NCBI GenBank assembly: GCA_022828595.1
Contig: JAKGHH010000001.1
Span: 206,479,813 to 206,543,812 of the forward strand
DNA length: 64,000 nucleotides
Source of the DNA: Nelumbo lutea
Lineage: Eukaryota; Streptophyta; Magnoliopsida; Proteales; Nelumbonaceae
Direction: 5' to 3'
In this document: positions 59,470 to 64,000 of the stretch, one piece after another
Layout: each line of letters begins with the position of its first letter
How positions within the stretch are numbered: the first letter of the stretch is position 1
Translations under genes and position numbers: made by a program
The notes under the pieces: generated by a model
What the model was told of the DNA's origin: nothing
Seen by the model: only the letters and a program-made list of their open reading frames with translations
Databases searched by the model: none

Positions 59470-61232
59470 CCCAATATTCAATTTGATGACAAAAATGATG
59501 AAAAGGATATACTGAGTATTAGCCACATGTTAAATTTCTAAAATTACATTAAATTGTAAAAAATATAATTTTATGAAAGTTTTGGAAAATTTATTACATT
59601 TGTGTAATTTTGAAAATATACTCAAATTTATTTTAAAATTGTTATTAAATAATTTATTTTCTTTTTAAATGGTTTACTTACATAATCACAGTAATTTATC
59701 TTAATAACTTGTGTAATTATTGGTTCAAATTATAGTTTTCCCCTTCCTATACTGATTTATCTTTAATAATTTTCAATAATTTATAATAAAAATTACATAA
59801 TGTTTCAATAGTTTTCTAAAATATATCAAATGTAATAAAATTTCCGAAAATTTCCTAAACATTCCAATAATTTTCAATAATTATTTAATATATTTTAAAT
59901 AAAGCTTCGATAATTTTCCAAAAGTACAACATTATATCTTTTAGTTTCCAAAATGTTATTTTATGAAAATATAGTTTTATGAAAATTTTTGAAAATTTTA
60001 TTACGTTTGTGCAATTATGTAGATTTATTGAAAATTATTATAAATTTTTATTACATATTTATTTTTATTAAGTAGTTTACTAACAAAATTACACTAAATT
60101 ATCTTTTATTTTCCAATATAAATTAATTAAAATTTTCATTTTCCAACATTATAATATTTTATTCTCCCATCCACATTCGGTTATTAACTATAATAATAGA
60201 AATAACTAAAATTTTATACTTTTTGGTAATAGTTAAAATTCCCACTTCTCAATTTTAAAGAAATTAGTTAAAGAGTTTTCAATTTCTATAAAATGTTGTT
60301 AATTGACATGAATATAATAGTATTTACCCAAAATACTTTAAAATGTCATAATGAGTTAATTAATAACAGAGTTTATTAATTTTTGGTAATTTACCATACT
60401 AATAAGAATATTTAATTATCGGTAATTTACTAACTGTATTTATTAACTTTTGGTAATAATACTATTTAATACTCATTGAATATGGGTTGGATTAAATACT
60501 AATTGTATTTAACTATTTAATAATTAATAAATATTTTAAATGATAGAGAGTGGATATAGATTGGGGAAGAGATTTTAGGAATTGATTAGGGAATGAGGTG
60601 ACATGGTACATTACTAATGGCTTATAGGAGATATCTTAAGAGTGAAATTGTAGTTTGTAGGAATATTTTTATGTAGTTGGGTTGAAAATGATAACATGGC
60701 TTAATGGGAGTGGTGGGAAGAGGAGAGGAGAGAGAGTCAAGGAGAATGTAGGTTCGGGTAATAGAGCAAGGAGAGGCATGGTGATGTAGACAATCTTACT
60801 ATATATATATATATATATGTTAAATCCTATGTTTTCTTTATCGTAAATAAAGGGTTAGATTATGATATTGAAAAGACATGATAGGAGAAAAACATACTGT
60901 TAATCAACTAGTATCATAAAAGAGATGACCATTAAAAGGTATTTATCAAAATTCATGAGGGTGCTTTGATTGGTCAAAGCACTTCTGATACCATATCTTT
61001 CTAGTGTCATAGATTTTCCCTTAAATAAATTATCGTTTTGGACTTTTCATGGCTAAAGCACTCTTATTTTTGAATTTAGTAATTCTCTAATAGTATATTT
61101 GCTAGTTTGATCAGTCAATCGGTTCTAGGACTAATCTCAACCTCTTGTGTGTAATTCCTTATTAATAAATATTACTTTACCTTTTCCAAAAAAAAAATTA
61201 GTAATTCTCTAATAGTGAGGAAAAAAATGTAA
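59470..61232. other. AT-rich spacer, no recognised gene
   Basis: Many AATTTTTGAAAATTT and TAATAATTT words, and an (AT)n run at about 60802-60818. No coding signal. Confidence 0.4.
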
Positions 61233-61241
61233 TTTAAATTA

Positions 61242-61802
61242 GGAAAAATTCTGGATTAGTACCCTGTACTTTGGGCCTAGTGCCACTTTGGTCCCTAAAC
61301 TTTGAAATGCGAAAACTTAGTACCCAAACTTTTAAAATGTAACAATTTAGTACTTGTCGTTAACTAGCTGTTAACCAGTTGTTGAGTGGCATTTGAAAAG
61401 ACACAAATGCCCTTCAAGTGTTATTTAATTTTCTATATCAACCATCTAAATGATGACAAGAAATTAACAGTCCCAAATCCTTGCCTTTTCCATTCAAGAA
61501 AGTTGGGGTCACGTTTGAGTGGGCATTCTAGTGACCCCAACTTTTTTGAATAGAAGAGGTAAGAATTTAAGACTATTAATTTTTTGTCAATGTTTGGATG
61601 ATTGATAAAGAAAATTAGATGACACTCAAAGGGCATTTGTGTCTTTTTCAAATGCCACTTAATGGTTGGTTAACGGTTAGTTAATAGTAGTTATTGGATT
61701 GTCATGTTTTGAAAGTTCGGGTACTAAATTGTCGCATTTTAAATTTTAGGGGCCAAAGTGGCACTAGGCCCAAAGTACTAGGTACTAATCGGGAATTTTG
61801 CC
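61242..61802. mobile_element. Mutator-type MITE with perfect 9-bp TSD
   Basis: The element folds end to end: ends GGAAAAATTCTGGATTAGTA and, inverted, GGCAAAATTCCCGATTAGTA; inner arms TTTGGGCCTAGTGCCACTTT; apex AAAGTTGGGGTCAC facing GTGACCCCAACTTT. Flanks TTTAAATTA (61233-61241 and 61803-61811) are identical. A 9-bp TSD and a G-starting terminus fit Mutator. Confidence 0.88.
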
Positions 61803-61811
61803 TTTAAATTA

Positions 61812-62510
61812 TTACTTTTTACTTCATTCAATTCCCTATCATCAAAATGTTAATTCTCATTCTCCCCCCACCCCCTATATCTTTTATTCGAAGGCACTTT
61901 TGTTTTTCACCAATAAATTCTGCTAATTAAATCTACACCCTATAATTTTAATAATATAAAACCTGTGTGTTCAAATCCAACAAGAAAATAAGTTGTCATT
62001 TTGTCTGTGTGGCATGCACATAGTTCAGCTAAATGGATCAAATGGGTCAACCAATGGTCTCATAGTTAAATAATAAAGATTAGAAGATAAATAAAATACT
62101 AAAGTTACAAAAAAGATTAGGAACATCTCTATTAAGTATAACATATAAGAATTATTTTTATTAAATATGGAAATGAAATGCAAAATTTAATTAAAACAGA
62201 CTTAGAAATGAAACCATTTTCTTATTCAAAAGGTCAAATCAGTTAACCTACATTATCATAATTAAATAACAAAGAATTTTAAAGAAGAAAGAGACAAAAA
62301 ATATTAAAAGATATAAAAATTGTAGAAAACACTTGGATATATCTCTAATGTTATGTATTTCATCTTATTTTCTTGGAAGCTAATGCATTTCATTATATTA
62401 AACAAAAAATAATGTGATAAATAAGAATTATTTTTCTTAATAATGAAAATAGAATAAAAATTTAAATTAACTCAAAAAGAAAATTATTTTTCCATCTAAT
62501 TGGTGGTGAG
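61812..62510. repeat. AT-rich dispersed repeat, copy 3
   Basis: ACCAATAAATTCTGCTAATT, AATGCAAAATTTAA, ATAATTAAATAAC and TAGAAAACACTTGGATATATC parallel the intron copies at 19180-20028 and 25150-25440. Confidence 0.45.
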
Positions 62511-62519
62511 TGACCTATA

Positions 62520-63584
62520 CGAATGCAAATAGGGTGGGTGCAATCTGAACTACTTAGCCTTAAGGCACATGTTTGCATACATGTATGCATATGCACATAC
62601 ATTTATGTCAAATTTCAGCATGGAGATGATTGACCAATCCAAATTTGAGCCAAATTCAAGTGCATCAAATTAAATTTCAATGTGAATTAGACCCAAATTA
62701 AATAGCTCAAGTTTGAGCATGGGCTCAAGGCTTAGGCTCAATGCGTAGGGTTGGACCTCGGTTGAGTACAAATTGGGCCTACATAACATGCCACATAATC
62801 TTCTGAATATATATATATATATATCGATATCATTCTAGTAATTGAATAGTTCCATTCATGATAAATACACAAGTTTGTATGGTAATATTCCTAGGATGAT
62901 TCAATATGTCTTGGTATTATAATGGAAAATAATTGAAAAAGCAAGTTCTCAAATTGTCTCATCATCATATGCCTAATTTCTTCATATTCAAACCTAACAG
63001 TTAACAAGACGTCTCTACAACATGATTTCATAAATAGAAGAAAAAGAGATATATAGGTCAGAAGTTATAATTAACTAGGTATTATTCTAAAGAAAATGTC
63101 TTACCATGTAAATCAAAGAAATTAAAATGGGCTTCTGACATTGCATATGAATAGGACTTGGGCGTAGTTGTCAGTCTTGGAGCCTTATCTCTTTAAATGA
63201 CATCACGGATTGGCCCCATCAGGCCCGTGGACAACAAATACCTCTTAAGACAAACCCAGCCATTCTGTGTCCTCATCGAAGTTATTCCTTAATTGCCTTT
63301 TGTTTTCTTTTATTTCTAAGTATAACCAAAATACAGTTGATAATAAAAAATTCAAACCGTTTTAATCACCAAACAAACCAGACAACAAAATGCCAAGTTC
63401 GAATGCGAGCTTAAGAACAACACCGAATTAATGCCTAACAGATCCACACTAGAGCTGACTTTTGTTACTTTTATAAACAGAGGAAGCCTTCCTATTCACG
63501 GTTGACTTTTTATTTCTGTTTCTGGATTAGTAGGTAGTCTCGTTGTTGTCTTTCCACTATTACAAGGGAAGGGAGAAGAAGGTA
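62520..63584. other. spacer and upstream region of the ankyrin gene
   Basis: 62520-62800 has weak GGCCC-type MITE words; (AT)n at 62803-62824. The last few hundred bases should hold the ankyrin gene promoter, but no clear TATA box is picked out. Confidence 0.3.
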
Positions 63585-64000
63585 ATGGATAGAAGTGGGA
63601 TAGATGCTGCAGCTCAGGCAGGAGACACATGACTCTTGTACCAGTCACTGAGGCAAGACCCAAATATCCTTGAGAAGATTGATAGCATGGGGTTCGTCCA
63701 TACTCCTTTACACATCTCTGTATTGGCGGGACACACCTCATTAGCTCTAGAAATTATCAACTTGAAGCCTTCATTTGCTAGAAAGCTAAACCTAGATGGG
63801 CTTAGTCCCATCCACATAGCTTCTGAGAATGGCAACACAGAGATTGTGAAGGAACTTCTGAGAGGAGACTTTAGCCTTGGCCGAGTCAAGGGAAAAGAGA
63901 TGATGACGCCTCTTCACTACGCATCTAAATCAGGAAGTATCTCAGTTTTGAAGGAACTGCTTTCTGCATGCCCAGATGCTATATCAAACTTAACAGTTGA
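63585..64000 (+). pseudogene. ankyrin-repeat protein gene, 5' part, in-frame stop
   Basis: From ATG 63585 the frame reads MDRSGIDAAAQAGDT*LLYQ and then stays open to the window edge. Ankyrin units follow: HTPLHISVLAGHTSLALEII, NLDGLSPIHIASENGNTEIV, MMTPLHYASKSGSISVLKEL. The wording INLKPSFARKLN and LLSACPDAI is that of plant BDA1/ITN1-like membrane ankyrin proteins, which act in immunity or stress signalling and end in a PGG membrane domain (beyond the window). The stop TGA is at 63630-63632, where relatives have a charged residue before LLY. It could be a real mutation, a sequencing error, or avoided by starting at ATG 63687. Minus-strand frames here are shadows. Confidence 0.75.

Overview
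This is about 64 kb of nuclear DNA from a flowering plant. The evidence is AT-rich, intron-containing, sparsely coded DNA, plant families (folate-biopterin transporter, GGPP synthase, PIN auxin carrier, phototropin, BDA1-like ankyrin protein), and a dense mix of plant transposons (copia, gypsy, L1 and RTE LINEs, CACTA, hAT, Tourist, Mutator-like). The species cannot be named from the sequence. A run of exactly 100 N (46975-47074) marks a scaffold gap.

Only one gene looks intact: an FBT7-like folate-biopterin transporter on the + strand. Exon 1 is 17751-18000 and exon 2 is 25665-26716. They are joined across a 7.7-kb intron filled with repeats, including a dead copia element in reverse orientation. 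Its promoter and part of exon 1 also exist as a broken second copy 11.8 kb upstream (5365-6160). Other coding remains are a truncated GGPP synthase (3657-4463, -), a phototropin-like exon with a stop (11920-12032, -), PIN auxin-carrier exons inside a long-TIR element (36619-37037, +), a possible small unknown gene with its own TATA box (41264-41668, +), and the start of an ankyrin-repeat gene running off the right edge (63585-64000, +), which has an in-frame stop.

Layout: 1-1098 hAT-type end; 2.2-3.5 kb L1 remnant; 3.6-4.5 kb GGPPS; 5.2-6.2 kb FBT7 duplicate; 6.8-10.3 kb gypsy integrase tail, an antisense extra ORF, and a CACTA end inserted in it; 11.9-15.8 kb gene, copia and plastid-like scraps plus MITEs; 17.2-26.7 kb FBT7; 27.2-35.6 kb MITEs, fold-back elements, and a complete non-autonomous LTR element (29561-32270) nested inside a fold-back element; 36.1-37.8 kb Pack-MULE-like element; 38.6-44.3 kb MITEs; 44.6-55.3 kb a giant long-TIR element holding a satellite-like array; 56.9-59.3 kb a tandem triplication; 61.2-61.8 kb a Mutator-type MITE; 63.6 kb to the end, the ankyrin gene.

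The most unusual objects are the 10.7-kb long-TIR element with a 176/352-bp array, the PIN-carrying long-TIR element, and the LTR element with nine exact 110-bp repeats. Several MITEs are defined to the base by their target-site duplications.
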